From positions 1,756,001 through 1,820,000 of the forward strand of contig BRXU01000022.1 in the NCBI GenBank assembly GCA_030267565.1: DNA of 64,000 nucleotides. Direction: 5' to 3'. Positions 35,201 through 53,065 of this stretch are shown in pieces (the stretch's first letter is position 1; each line of letters opens with the position of its first letter). Position numbers and translations under genes: made by a program. A model generated the notes under the pieces. The model was not told the origin of the DNA, ran no database searches, and saw nothing but the letters and a program-made list of their open reading frames with translations. This DNA is from Pleodorina starrii. Taxonomy: Eukaryota; Chlorophyta; Chlorophyceae; Chlamydomonadales; Volvocaceae.

Positions 35201-37223
35201 ATTGGGACCACCGCTACCACCACCATCACCGTGTGCTCTACACGAGGAGGGAGGGTACAGCGACAGACAGGAGCAGAGCCCGGACGGGATGAGGAATCTG
35301 ACCGCCCGACCCACCGAATGACCCACCGATCGGATGAGCGCTCCGCTCCGAACCGCACCCCGCCGGGCGGCCTAGACGCCCCCATGAGCCCATATTGTGG
35401 TTGCACCCACCCGCCCACCCACCCAACACACGCGCACCCACCCGCCCGCGGCTGCAATAGCGGCCTTGTTGGCTGGGCCCAGACTCGGAAGCCTACGGGG
35501 ATGTGGGGGTGTGGGAGGGGCGTGAAGTGCGGAGGTGGAGGGAAGGCAGGAGTAGGCCAGGAGAGGGGTAAAAGTTGAACGCCGGGTACATGACTTGGGA
35601 GAGCAATGCCCATGCACATGTGAGTGCGAATGCGAATGGCCCCTTCCTCCCCCCTCTCGCAACCTCCTTGGCCCCCTCATATCGCCTCATACCCCCACCC
35701 CATCTTTCTTACCTCCCCCCCCCTTTCCCCCCCCCGCAGTCCTCCCCCAGCAAGCCCCAGCCCGGTGTGGGCACCTGCTGCCTCTACTTCCGCGCCCCCA
35801 AGCCCCCCTCCCCCGAGAACATCCTGTATCTCAACGGGGAGGATGAGGGCATTGTAAACAACTGCTGCTTCCCGTCCACGGTGGCGCCCTCGTACGCGCC
35901 GCCCGGACAGGTGGGGGCCGCACTGGGGTTGAGATCAGCGGAGGCCGTTCCTGCCGTTTCTGGGGGCTGTGGAGTGGCGCGTGAGGGTTGGCCGCATGCG
36001 GGCGGACGATGTGGGCGGGGGCCCGCACTGCCGGGGACCCGTTCGCGTCGTTACGTTAACAATGGCCTTTGGTGAATAACGTTGTAAGATCGACCGAAGA
36101 CTTAAGCTTCACGGTTAATTTTAACTAAAAAGTAGGTTAAGAAGGTCGGAGTTGGCGTTCTTCCGCCAACGAACCCAGCTGCGGAAGGGCGCATCTCCTG
36201 CAGCTCCGATTCCTCCTCCCGGGGTGCAGCCCGGGGTGCAGCCCGGGGGCCTCCTCTGCTCCGGATTGGGTCCGTGCGGGTGTGGCCTCTCCCACGTTCC
36301 GCCCACCCAGCCCAACCCAACCCAACCCAACCCAACGGATCCCTCCGGCCCTTCTTGCCCTCCCCCCCCTGCCTCTCGCCCCAGACGCTCGTTTCCGTGT
36401 CCACTGTGGGTACCTTTGATCAGCTGAGCGACTCGGCTCTGGAGGCGGAGGTCCGCCAGCAGCTGTCGGGCTGGTTCGGGGCGGGCGAGGTGGCGAGCTG
36501 GAGCCACCTGCGCACCTACCGCATCCCCTTCGCGCAACCAAACCAGGTGGGGGTGGCTCCTGAGAAAGGGAGGGGAGGGGAGGCCCACGCATGGGCCGGG
36601 GTGGTGGTGGGAGGCGGGTTGTTGGACAAGTGGGGCACGGGCTGGGAGGAGAGGAGAGAGCCAAAGGGAGGGAAATGTGGAGGCGGGCCTGCAATTCGAC
36701 GTTGCGGGCCGACCGAGGTCGCACCCGCGGCCGTACCGTTTGTGGCAGCTACCGGTACCGGGCAGTGGTCCACTCCGTTCCGGCCGAACCTTCGCACCAC
36801 CGGGGCCGCCGGGGCAATGAGGGTATCGGTGTTGCAGGGCCCTGCCCGGCTGGCCCTCACCTCATGCGACTGGTGACCACCTGGCAGACCCCCATGGCAG
36901 AGGCTCAGTCACACATGATGACATCATCACACATCACACCAAACTGCGAATCGGCCGAGCTGCGCACTTGTGCGGCCCGGTATGCCCCTCGTCGCACGAT
37001 CCGTGCCCCCTTTGCGTCCCCCGTTACCCCAACCGCCACTCACGCCGCATGCCTCCCGACCCCACCCCTCCCTGCCTTCCAGGCCCCGCCCACCAACTTC
37101 AGCCGGCCCGTGGCCCTGGGCGGCGGTGTGTTTGTGTGCGGCGACCACCGAGACAGCGCCACTCTGGATGGTGCTATCAGGTCGGGCCGCCGGGCAGCGG
37201 AGGCGCTGATGCAGCAGCAGTGA
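32280..37223 (+). CDS. Plastid FAD-dependent oxidoreductase (amine oxidase / phytoene desaturase-like)
   Basis: Eight exons join in phase: 32280-32607, 33057-33249, 33563-33635, 34125-34335, 34841-34971, 35740-35910, 36385-36546 and 37083-37223 (about 469 residues). About 50 Arg/Ala/Ser-rich residues at the N-terminus suggest a plastid transit peptide. The dinucleotide-binding motif GAGVAGLS is at 58-65, followed by the acidic ribose-binding Glu (LVLEAS) and GGRVRTD, the pattern of flavin amine oxidases and carotenoid desaturase relatives. Later landmarks are FFRPFLGGIFFDRQL, ADGSKITARRGVVVAVEGPE and the C-terminal FAD-contact segment VFVCGDHRDSATLDGAIRSG. Close relatives are plastid proteins of unsettled substrate, so no reaction is assigned. 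Intron 1 has an 18-base tandem repeat at 32645-32703. Confidence 0.85.
32645..32703. repeat. 18-bp tandem repeat in intron 1 of the FAD gene
   Basis: About three copies of GGGGCCCGCAAGCAGCT with C/T variants. Confidence 0.8.
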
Positions 37224-38728
37224 GGGAGGGAACAGGCCGCCGCAGAGGCGACAGCAGCCATGGCGGGACCGGTACTGAAAGGAAATGATGATCGACACAC
37301 CCCATGTGCAGTAGCGGCATCCATCCGCTTGCCCATCCCCCGTAAGCGGGGGGAAGATGAGGCCCAAACTGGCCCAAGAGCATCAAGGTGCGATGACGCG
37401 ATGGCGTTGGGCAGTGATGCTGCGGGTCCGTACGCAGGATTTCGTGAGCACGTGCCCGGACGGAGGCGGGGCGGGGGGCGCGTTGCGTTGCATTGCGCTG
37501 CTCTTTGTCGACTGGTGCGATAAAGCTGAGAGTCAAGGATGGCGGTTAGGAGATCTGCGGTAGCGGCGTGCCGCCTGCAGGGGCGCGACGCTTGTTTGAG
37601 ACTTGCTGGCTGGCAGGAAGGTGGCAGGGGCGGTCGCGGTTTGGAGCCTAGGAGCACCAGATAGGCAGCGTGTACTTGGGGGTAGGTACTTGGGGGCGGA
37701 GAGGGATTTGCGAGACTAGAGGCGGTGATCCCGGATGGCTTCCCCGGTGAAATTGGCCTACGATAAAGGTCGATGCGAACAACGGGTCGGGGAGGCGAGA
37801 TATTCCCTGCCCGCCTGGGTGGTTGGAAGGATTCAAGCCAGGTGCGATACAGACATTCTTGGCAATCACGCGGAACGATGGCGTGTGGGGCAACCGTCGT
37901 GCTGCCAAGCTGAACGATGTTAGCGTGATATGCGAGAGCTATCATGGGCGACGTGCCTGCCTGTGAAGACGAATTATCAGATGAGGATGCATTATCGGTT
38001 TAACGCTGTGTCTTTTGTTGCCGTGGGTATTTACGGAAGACAACGTCTGATTTGCTGCGGTCTGTCGGGTATTGTTTGCGTAGAGTGATTTGACACGTGT
38101 GAACTGAGCCGGTATGTTCGAATAACAACGAACTCAGGATCCGAGTCACTAGAAGACAGGATAGGAAGTTTGGTTATGGTATTTTATGGTCATTCGTCGA
38201 GGCTGTGGGTAAAACATTTAATCTGTGATGCACGAAGTCTTCCCGAGAGTTACATGCAACATCTGCCGCATCATACAATAACGACACCGTTGCCATACAT
38301 CCGCTCGCTTTCCTGCCAGGCTGTTGGCCCCGCAGGACACGAGAGTCGAGCGGCCCCGCGCGCGCTGTGCCCCTCCGACGCGGCTCTGAACAAAAATGAG
38401 ATCCGTACGCACAGCATCACTGCATCATACTTTCACGTACGAGATAATGCCGGGCACGAAATGTCCATCACGACGGCGAACAAGGCCGAGACAACAGCGG
38501 CGAGCGCAACGGCGCGAGGCGGGACACCTGCCCGTGGTGAAAATTTACACACGTCACCTTCCCACAACCCCGTCCCTCGGGGACGCAGGCCACATATCGC
38601 CATGGGTAACGGCCCAGACAGATCTGGGCGGGTCTGACCACAGAGCGGCAGCGCCTAGGGGCTGGAGCGCCTGGTGCGTCGCCGGCCCTTAAATGGACGG
38701 GGGACGCTCAGGGGTTGCGTTGGCACGC
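37224..38728. other. Convergent intergenic region, FAD oxidoreductase and PSAG genes
   Basis: Holds both 3' UTRs. TTACA at 38545 gives a minus-strand TGTAA for PSAG. About 37930-38480 is AT-richer. No further gene is supported; several frames are open but lack plausible splice sites or protein-like composition. Confidence 0.5.
38545..38549 (-). terminator. TGTAA polyadenylation signal, PSAG
   Basis: Minus-strand TGTAA about 180 bases after the PSAG stop codon, giving a short 3' UTR as expected for a highly expressed photosynthesis gene. Confidence 0.5.
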
Positions 38729-39681
38729 TTACGCCTGCAGCGAGTTCAGGGCCAGGACGGCGAAGCCGACGGCGTGGCCCAGAGCACCCCAGCCGAAGAC
38801 ATCAATGATGTTGAAGCTGCAAGGAATGATAGAAATGGGGCCGGGAAGAGGGTGGGTGGGCAACGGAGGAAAGCGTCAATCACTGCACATAGACGTAGAC
38901 GACAGACAGAAGAGAACAAAATGTAGCAAGGCAAGGGGCAGGGGAGGGAGAGAGTCTGGCGAATCCAACCGTCCTGCGCGGGTGCGCGACTGTTGAGGCA
39001 ACTTCCCGAACTCACCCAGCCGGGTCGTTGGTGGCGAACACGGTGCTGGTCTTCTGGAGGTCATCGAAGTAGGTGGAGCCGGTCGTCTTGGGGCCGACGG
39101 AAGCGTCGAAGTTGGCCTCGCGGCGCTGCAAGGAAGAAGACAGAGATCCAAACATTATGCCGAGGTATAACTTGCACAACTTACCGAACTTAAAGAAGCG
39201 CAACTACGTCGACAGCCAGGGCATTCTTCACATGGCTAGGCAAGCCCGCTACAAAATTAAGGCTTGACCGCACCTGGTAGGGCAGGAACACGAAGCGGCC
39301 CACAGCCAGGAAAGCAGCAGTGCTGCCGCTGATCACCAGCGACGGGTCCAGGGCCGCCTGGATATCATGGGGAAATTAGACCAGGCGACAACGTTAATCT
39401 GCTTACATATCAACGCCATAAATGCTCGATTATGATCCTCTGTTCATGGCTGCATGGCTAACTGCATAGGAAACAGGTGCTACAACAAGCTTGCACGGTC
39501 ATCCTTGCGCAGTGCAAGCCTGACAAGCGCGTCTCCCAAGTATTTCTATTATGAGACCTATGTGGCCTATGTGCCGTAACCTAATTGCGATGCTTGCCTT
39601 CGCCACAACGGTGCGACGAGCCGGGCGGCGAGCCGCGGCAGTGGCGCGCAGGGCAGGGCGGTTGGCGACGGCGAGGGCCAT
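38729..39681 (-). CDS. PSAG: Photosystem I reaction centre subunit V (PsaG) preprotein
   Basis: PsaG is a thylakoid membrane subunit of photosystem I that anchors light-harvesting antenna to the core. Four exons, 39681-39598, 39357-39274, 39125-39016 and 38816-38729, give 121 residues. The transit peptide (MALAVANRPALRATAAARR...) is followed by AALDPSLVISGSTAAFLAVG (first membrane helix), RREANFDASVGPKTTGSTYF (stromal loop), FATNDPAGFNIIDV and GWGALGHAVGFAVLALNSL (second helix). This agrees closely with Chlamydomonas PsaG as I know it. The first intron must use a GC donor (AAG|GCAAGC) with a normal CAG acceptor: a GT donor a few bases on would break the frame into AALDP. The real start is the ATG at 39681, not the GTG six bases upstream. 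Confidence 0.95.
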
Positions 39682-39943
39682 TTTCACTGTAGGAGTCTTA
39701 GACGTGTGTCCTGGACTGCGTGCACCATGCGCTCAGCCTCGCTAAGAGACTGATCAAACGTACGGCAAGATCGCAATGGTTTCGGTGCTTGCCCCTCGAA
39801 TGCAGCGCAAGCGCGGGTTCACGCTCTCATTGGCTAAGACCCATGCATTTGCCTGGAACATATTATTCTCAATTGCTGAATCCCAGCCCTTGCGTTGCGT
39901 CTTAACCTTTTTCCCAACTTCCTTTTCGAAAAGTCGCAAGAAG
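39682..39943. promoter_or_regulatory. Bidirectional promoter region, PSAG / lumenal cyclophilin
   Basis: 262 bases between divergent starts of two thylakoid-protein genes. A CCAAT-type sequence (ATTGGCT, about 39828) and a TATTATTCTC patch (about 39863) could serve as core elements. Confidence 0.5.
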
Positions 39944-42900
39944 ATGCTGTCGTTTCACACAAGGCCAGTCTCCGTGAGACCAAGATCATATAACGGGAGG
40001 TCTAAGAAGTCAGCCTTGTTGCGCGCATCGTCATCAAAGGGCAGTGAAGTGGACGCGCGCCTCCCCGTTCCGGCGTTCGCCCCAAGCGGCACGGAGCGCC
40101 TCAGCTGCCTCCAAGAAGCGAGGCCCTCCAGTCCTGCTAACCAAATCGCCGGCAACGCAGCTCCAGCGACACGGCGAGCGGCTCTGGTGGCGCTGCCGGC
40201 CGCTGCGGCGCTCGCTGCAGCGCTCCTCACGGCACCACGCCCCGCGTCCGCTGCAACTGCCCTGTCAGCCCTCGACTCTCAGCCCTCTACCAGCGGCCGG
40301 GAGGACGTGGACACAACCATCACACACCGGGTGGGTTAAAACAGTGTGGACCCGGACGGGGTTTGGGTTGGGTGGGTGTACTGCCGAGTCGAAGAGCGGG
40401 AGCGATAATCTGGGGGTGGGTGGGGGTTACGTACCACTCACTGAGCACCGAGCAATGTCAGGCAGCGACGTGCGCGTGCATTCGCGTGCCGGCGCGTGTG
40501 TGTGCAGCACGGTCGGGTAGGGAAAGGGCTGTGCGGCGCCGAGGTGGCTTTGCGGGTTTGCTGGGCTGGCGCATTTGCAGGGCGTGCTGGCGGGCGAACG
40601 AAGGGGCGGAGGGGTGTGTAGGGTTGGGTCATGCTGCGGCCCGCGGCGCAGTGACGGGTTGCCGCGCGGCCAAGGGACGGAGGCTGGAATCGGTATCGGC
40701 ACAACACTCCCGGTTGGGCATATTACCGACCCACTCACGCACCCATCCACCCATCCCCGCGCGGCAGACCAGCAAGCCACTCACTCAACGCGGGCTCGGG
40801 TCAGTTGGGAGCGCGGTACCCCCCTCCCCCCGCAGCGGTCCTGGTGGCCACAAATGACGTCCACGGGTTTGCCCCTGCAGGCCGGCGGGGAGTCAGTCCC
40901 GGACTGGCTTGAGCTGCCCTGCCCTGCCCTGGCCCCCGCCCCCCCCTCTTGCTCTGCCCTGCTAGCTGCTCCGCACCGGGAAGTCCGACCCTACAGTTTA
41001 TCATCATCCCGTCCCTCCCGCATCCGGTACCCACCGACCCGCATACGTGTCCTCCTCCCCTCTTCTCCTCTTCCCCTTCTTCCCCTTCTTCCCCTTCTTC
41101 CCCTTCTTCCCCTTCTTCCCCTTCTTCCCCCTCTTCCCCTCTTCCCCTCTTCCCGTCCTCCCACCTTCCCCTCCCCCTCCCTCTCCCTCCCTCTCCCCCG
41201 ATGCTTCACCCTTCACGGGCTCCGGCCTATCCTCCCGTGGACAATCCTCCCTCCCCCCTCCCCCCCCCACCCCCCCCAGGTGGCTCTGACCATCGGCATC
41301 GCCAACCGGGCCCTCAAAAAGGCGGAGGAGCGAACCATCGGAGACAAGTCAATCATACCCGAGGCGGAGCCCATCGGCCGGGTGGTCATAGGTGGGGCAG
41401 GGCTCAGGGGCTCCAGGGAGGGGAAGCGGAACACAGCGGTAACAGCGGAACCCACCCGGGACGTGGCTTGGGCCGTAGCTTGGGCGGGCGGATGAGGTGG
41501 TGGTGGGGCCCTGGTGGGGGGGGGGAAGTAAGGTGGGGGGGGCCCAGTGCCGTGAGCGGCTCGCCGGATGCCGCATTGGCTGCGCACCGCCGCACCTCCC
41601 GCTGCGCTGAGCTCCCCCTGCGCCTCCAGTCGCCGAAACTGCCCGAGAGACTGAGTGCCCCGGTGGGCCTTACCCAAGGGGCCAAAGCGCCGGAAGCACG
41701 CACGCAGGGCAATGCCATCTGTCCATACCTGTCCACACACCTGTACATCACCGTCCGCCCAAACCGCCAGCCGATCGGCGCCTTCCACCCGCAGATGAGG
41801 AAGGGCAGCCGGCCCCCTCATGCTCATGCTCACGCCGAGCGACAGGACACGGCCCAACAGCAGCAACAACAGGATATCGGCGGCCCGTCTCCCAACCGGC
41901 CCGTGCCCCCGGCTACCCCACTCGCAGGCTTGTACGGCAATGCCGTACCCCGTACCGTGTCCAATTTCCTGGCGCTGGTCGAGAGCGGCAACCTGGTCGG
42001 CACCACGTTCAGTCGGGTGCTGGCGGGGGAGTACATCGAGGCGGGCAAGCAGGGGACCAAGAGGCTGGGGGCGGTGGAGGTGCCGGCGACGGTGCAGGTG
42101 GGTGTGGGTGTGTATTGCAGGGGGGGGGGTGTATGTTGGCGCAAGGGTGGCCAGACGAGAGATGTGTAGCGGGAGGTGGGGTGTTTCTTACGAGGGCGTG
42201 TAGTGGAGGAATTTGCCCGGGGTCCAGGGGCGCACGACAGAGAACCTGAGTCAGGTTTGGGGCTCTCTTGACTGGGGACTGCGCTGGACTGCGACTTGGC
42301 GAGACCCTGCGCGGTGCGCGGTTCACGGGGCGGAGCAGCACGGCCGGGCGGGCAGGCAGTGGGCACACCCCATTCCGCACCACACCACATACCGCACCCC
42401 ATACCACCACACCGAAACACGGGTTGCCAAACCCACTCACTGCGCCCGTCTGTGTTCGCTACGGGCCCTAGTGGCGCCGACGCCCGCACCCCCAACCCCA
42501 TCCCGGCCCACCGCTCAGGCCCCTCGCTGCTTGATGCTGTTTGTGTATTCCTCTCGAATGGAGCGACCGCGTCTTGCGCACCGCCTCGCAACTCCCCTCC
42601 CCCGCACCCCCCCCACCCCCACCACCCCCACGCAGCCCAATCCGGAGGTCTCGGAGGCGTCTGCGTTCCGTCTGTCCCACTACCGGCCCGGCACCGTGTC
42701 TCTGGCGCTTGGGGAGAACGATGAGGAGCCCACACTGCGGCAGCGGCCCGAGTACAAGCCGGTGGAGTTCCTCATCACAACAGGCGAGGGGAGGTGGAGG
42801 AGAAGCCAATGGGGGAACCAATGCCGTATTTGGTGGGGGGGAGGGGGGGAGGGGGGGACGGGGGGAGGGCGGGGTGGCGCTTCAGGGCGGGGGATGGAAA

Positions 42901-43665
42901 TGTGGAATGGCGCGGATTGGTTTGCGGCCGGGCGCGTAATGCTGTTCGGAGGCGCAGAAGCGCTCCGCGTGTGTTGGGTTTAGCTTGGCCACCACGGGGT
43001 GGGTGGGGGTGGGTGGGTTGGCAAGTTGAAGTGAGGCGCGACGGTGAAAAGGGTCACCCTGGGGAAAGGGAAGGGGAGGAACAAGTCACAAGTCGCGGTG
43101 CTGAGGATCGGGCTGGGCCGCGGCTTTCCGCAAGCCCTCCCCCGCTCGAATAACCCACGCCGGGTTACAGCTCGTCCACGTCCTCAGCCAGCCTCTCTGC
43201 CGGCCCGCTGCCGTTTGAAACCTCCAGAGCCTCACTACACCTCACCTCACCTCACCTCACCCCTCCACATTCCCGCCTCAGGCCCCCTTCCTGCACGCCT
43301 GCGCGCCCATCCCCCAGAGCGCGCTCCCCTCCCTTCCCTTACCCCGACTTGCGCCCAACCCCCACCACCCACCCACCCCGCTCCCCGCAGGCCCTGGCCC
43401 CGTTCCGCGTCTCAACGGTGCGAACATCGTGTTCGGGCGGGTGTTGGAGGGCATGAGTGTGGTGGGCCAGGTGGCTCAGGTGCCCGTGTTCGGACCCTCG
43501 CCAGTGGGGAACAGCCTCGCATTCAACAGCCTCGCATCGGCCATAGGTGACGATCGCGCCGCCACAGTACGGCGCAAGTACGGCAAGCCACTCAAGGCGG
43601 TTGTCATCCTCGGCTCGGAGGTGCTTCCCGAGGAGGGGGAGGCTGCGGACGCGGCGGGGCCCTAG
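39944..43665 (+). CDS. Thylakoid-lumen cyclophilin-type peptidyl-prolyl isomerase
   Basis: Cyclophilins catalyse cis-trans isomerisation of prolyl bonds. Five exons, 39944-40330, 41280-41391, 41928-42097, 42636-42783 and 43391-43665, give about 363 residues. The N-terminus has a Ser/Arg-rich transit part, then a twin-Arg (77-78) plus hydrophobic stretch (LVALPAAAALAAALL) ending ASA|A near 103: a Tat-type lumen-targeting signal. The domain shows GRVVIGLYGNAVPRTVSNFL, GTTFSRVLAGEYIEAGKQG, FRLSHYRPGTVSLAL, FLITTG and NIVFGRVLEGMSVVGQVAQV, and ends with GKPLKAVVILGSE. It resembles the divergent plant chloroplast cyclophilin CYP28 more than classical CYP20. Several active-site positions of classical cyclophilins differ, so catalysis is uncertain. 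The fourth intron needs a GC donor (ACAACAG|GCGAGG). An in-frame upstream ATG (39776) is unlikely. Confidence 0.88.
41053..41150. repeat. TTCCCCTTC pyrimidine repeat
   Basis: About eight 9-base units of (T/C)TTCCCCTTC in intron 1 of the cyclophilin gene, just upstream of the acceptor tract. Confidence 0.8.
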
Positions 43666-45010
43666 GGGGGACGCAGAGGGGGCAGAGGGGGATGCGGTGC
43701 GGCTGAGGAAGTAAGCGGCGGTTCGCTAGCCGGGCTTGCAACCTGGAACCTGGGATGGAGGACGGCGGGAGGCCTCCCTCGATGGGTGAAAGGGGGAAGG
43801 GCGTTCAGCTCACACGGCGTGGCTCGGCGGGGGGTATGCGCGCCGTGCTGCCAATGTTCGAGATGCGGTCGCTCGCTGGGTGCTGGGCTGCATGCTTCAA
43901 TCTGGCTGATGATGGGCTGATGATCGGCTGATTGGCTGAGGGCGAGCGAGCGATCTGGGGGGAAGGGAGGGAGGGAGGGGTGGATGTGGCGTTTGGCTGC
44001 AGCAATGGAGGCGGGAGGCGACCCACCGGACACGCCCACTCTGTTTGCCACACAGTGCGACCTGGCGGGCGGCCGTGAGGGGTTTCCGAATGGATCTTAT
44101 GCCAAGGCAGGCATGCAGATTCTCATCGTGGCCCTTGCCTAGCGCCTCATACGGTCGAACCAACGGACAGCAGCAGCAGGTCTGTAGCGTGAGGTAGCGC
44201 ATCGAACTGATGCTAGCTGAAGTGTATCAAGTCCATGGCTGCCGTACCATGTACGACTAACCAGAGCCCCCGAAACCGGCAAAACCAGCCACGATATGCG
44301 TACTGCCTGGGCAAGAGCGAGACCAACAGACCATGTAAACAAAGGAGCCGGTGTACTTCTGTCCGTGCCCCCGGAGCCCGGGAGCTGGGCATACATGATG
44401 TGTGTAGTTACCTTCGACACGGGCACCTGCTGCTGCTGCCTGTGTTCCCTCCCTCCATCCATCCACCCACGCGCTGTTGCCCTCCGTGCGTCTATCTGCG
44501 CGGTGTGCGACGGAGTGGGACCACGTCACCGCCCTTGGCGGCCTTGGTCTTGGGAATGCGTTAGGACTGCCGCTGCAGCTGCTTGCTAGCTGCGGCCCCC
44601 CCTGGAGGCCGGTGCCACCGTTCATTCGCTGTCCGGATCTCCGCGTGGCGGCCTGCCATACATGCGGGGGTGTGCCCTCCTCCCTGCGCCGTCCCTCTCT
44701 GCCATGGAGCGTGGCCGGGCCCACCACACGAGAGGTAATACTACATGTATGGCCGCACGCACGGAGCCACTGCCTCTGATAATATCTTCGCCGCACACAC
44801 AGGATCAACGACACGCAACGACCGCAAATTGGAAAGCAAGGACGTGGCGTGCCCCACTGCATTATCCGTACATGCTTACATGAAGCCTCAGCAAGCCCAG
44901 ACCTCCGTCTCAAATTACACGCAAGGGCAGAACAAGGGGTTGGTGTCGGCTTCCTTGAAGCCGGAAAAAGGGCGGGGCCCCACTAAATCCGTACGGGTTA
45001 AGTTGAGTGC

Positions 45011-45275
45011 TAGGGCGGCGAGGGCGTGAAATGTGAGAGTGTCGACATTCCTGCTGATAGACAGCCAGAGCTTTTTCCCGAAATGCCTGCTAGCCGAGTC
45101 GTTATCAAGGCCTGCCGGCGCCGCGCGAAGCGCGTCATCCCGTCGGGTGCATGAGCGCATGTGCGCATCGACCGAAATACGGCATTTCCAAAGCGAGCGG
45201 CGAGGGCGTCAACTGTGAGAGTGTCGCATCGGCATTCCTGCTGATAGGCAGCCAGAGCTTTATATCTGAAATGCC
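45011..45275. repeat. Imperfect direct repeat, about 75 bp, two copies
   Basis: Copies at 45011-45085 and 45197-45275 share CGGCGAGGGCGT, GTGAGAGTGTCG, ATTCCTGCTGATAG and CAGCCAGAGCTTT with small indels. Origin unknown. Confidence 0.7.
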
Positions 45276-46036
45276 TTCGGCTTCAGCAATCCGACCCATG
45301 TTTAGCATCGCGCGCCGTCTCGGCACTGTGCAACTCTTCCGGCCAGCGCATTGGCTGAAGTTACTTGACAGTAGACATGGAGTGTATCATTTACACATCA
45401 CGCAGGCTGACTTGCCAATAGAAGGACAGCGGAACTGTTTGCGAGGGTAGCGACGACGTGCAGTTGCCGACGAGAGTGCACAGGCTTCGCTACTGAGGTA
45501 TTCGCCGTAGAGGAGGCTTGACTGCTATAACATTAGGACAGGGAATGTAGAAGTCCATCCCCTAGGTTGCCGACTGGACTTGTTGGGCGGCCCGCAGAAG
45601 ACCGCTGCATAGGGCTGCATCGTGCGTGCATCGGCGGCTTGGCGTCCAACAACCAGCAGTTTGCCCCTCATGGTTTGCTCCTTGCAACCTTTGTAATAGC
45701 AATATGCGTCAAGACGATCGGACCGGCTAGCAGAGCTGCTGTGGTGTGGTCGCGGGAAGAATGTTCGCAATGCAAACATAGTTTGTTTCCGAAACGAAGA
45801 TTCATTTCACGCCGTCATGTCAGAATTCCACCTTAAGGAACGATGACTCTTCTGGAATTAATTATAGGCCGAGAGGTGATGGTTTGACCTCGGCCTCGGT
45901 CCATGGAGACTGCCAAACTGGTTTGTACTCATGCGATGTTGGGTTCCAATAATAAATTTACCGTGCAATAAAGAATGTAATCTTTTACTTATGGAGTCTT
46001 TCCGTTGGCCGAAAGTCTACACTTGTCCAATTACTT

Positions 46037-46078
46037 CCCAGAACCCAGAACCCAGAACCCAGAACCCAGAACCCAGAC
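46037..46078. repeat. CCCAGAA 7-bp tandem repeat
   Basis: Five to six uninterrupted units. Confidence 0.85.
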
Positions 46079-46098
46079 ACGGACATGGGCAATCCTAC

Positions 46099-46139
46099 AG
46101 GGCGGGGCCCCCCTGGGCGCTTCGCGCTGGGGCCCCGCC
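46099..46139. repeat. GC-rich inverted repeat (hairpin)
   Basis: GGGCGGGGCCCC at the left arm pairs with GGGGCCCCGCCC at the right arm, around a loop containing GCGCTTCGCGC. A related GGGCGGGGCCCC motif occurs at about 44970. Confidence 0.7.
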
Positions 46140-47326
46140 CAATAAGGCGAAAAAAGGAAAATATTAATCGGTTACCGCACTACCGTGCGTGCGAAGGTAC
46201 AGAGCACACGCACCTACCTACCGTACCATACATACGAACAAAATCGGTCGTTGCCTTGCAAAAAACGTAAAATTTGGAATGCCGCGTAAGAGCCGGCGAG
46301 GTGTTCGTACGTAAAAGCAGCCGGGGGGACACGAACAGTTCATTGTTGGTGCGAGGGTGCGAGGCGCGAGGGTCCCCAAGCGTGTCACGGCGTGTCGCGA
46401 TTCCCCCGACTCGCGCCCAATCGCGCGCTTCTCATTGCAACAAAGAGAGCAAGGAACTGCGTGGCTGCAAATAACGGTAGTTGCACATGAACGAATAACG
46501 TGATGCAAGGAAATAAAACAGCCGGCAGGTTGAAGGGATGGCAGCAGGTTCCGACAGTACTGTGACGCCGGCTAGGCTGGTTGCTTGCTGCCGAGATGGC
46601 TCGGATTGATCATGCCTGGGTAACACGCGCATATGTACCAGATGTGCCAGATATGCCAGGTAGGCACATCATCCTGGTTCTCATCAACATCTAGTCATCT
46701 ACCGATGTTGCGGGATCGCCCGCCCTCCGTGCTACTCCCGGGAACTGAATCCAAATCGTTCATGAGTAACAATCGCGCCCTAACTCGTACGTGCCATCAT
46801 TCAAGACGCCGACAGCAAGGCAGGTACGTAGGTCGGCGTTTGGCTGACCAAAAGTGACCAAATAATGGGGCTTCCCTAGCCTCAGCAGCTGCAATCGCGC
46901 GGCAGCAGTGACATACCGTGCCGCTGATACGTAGTCGCGAAGGACAATGGTAAATGTGTACACGCACGATGGAACACGCACGCCTTGTGGACAAAAATAA
47001 GATATACACACATATCATACTGGATGCCGAGCGAGCCGTTAGGTTTTTATGCCAAAAGCATGCCAAACGAACCCAACACCAGCCAGTCACGCTCGAGCAT
47101 TAAACATTATTTCATCGTCATAATAAATCTCTGGTTTATCTCCGACGACCCGATGACTCCATGAATTGATTCCACCGTCCATACATGAATAAATGTGTGT
47201 ATGCGCATGCGACCGTATGCGCATGCGACCAGAAAAGTACCTCCCACATAAATCTGGTAGTGGGGAAATGATGTTTAATCATGAAAAGGCTACGTAGGCG
47301 TCGTCATGGCCACGGCATTTAGCTCC

Positions 47327-53065
<5,739 letters not shown>

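Larger units (their letters stand above)
43666..47326. other. Gene-poor stretch between cyclophilin and metalloproteinase genes
   Basis: No domain recognised on either strand. It should contain the 3' UTRs of both flanking convergent genes; a plus-strand TGTAA occurs at about 44334. Contains an imperfect 75-base direct repeat (45011 and 45197), a CCCAGAA array (46037-46075) and a GC-rich hairpin (46099-46139). The region from about 45400 rightward is AT-richer. Confidence 0.45.

Noticed and set aside
44257..44913. Possible minus-strand gene
   Set aside because: Open over 218 codons and with a donor-like GTAACT near 44412, but no consistent exon chain or recognisable peptide could be built.
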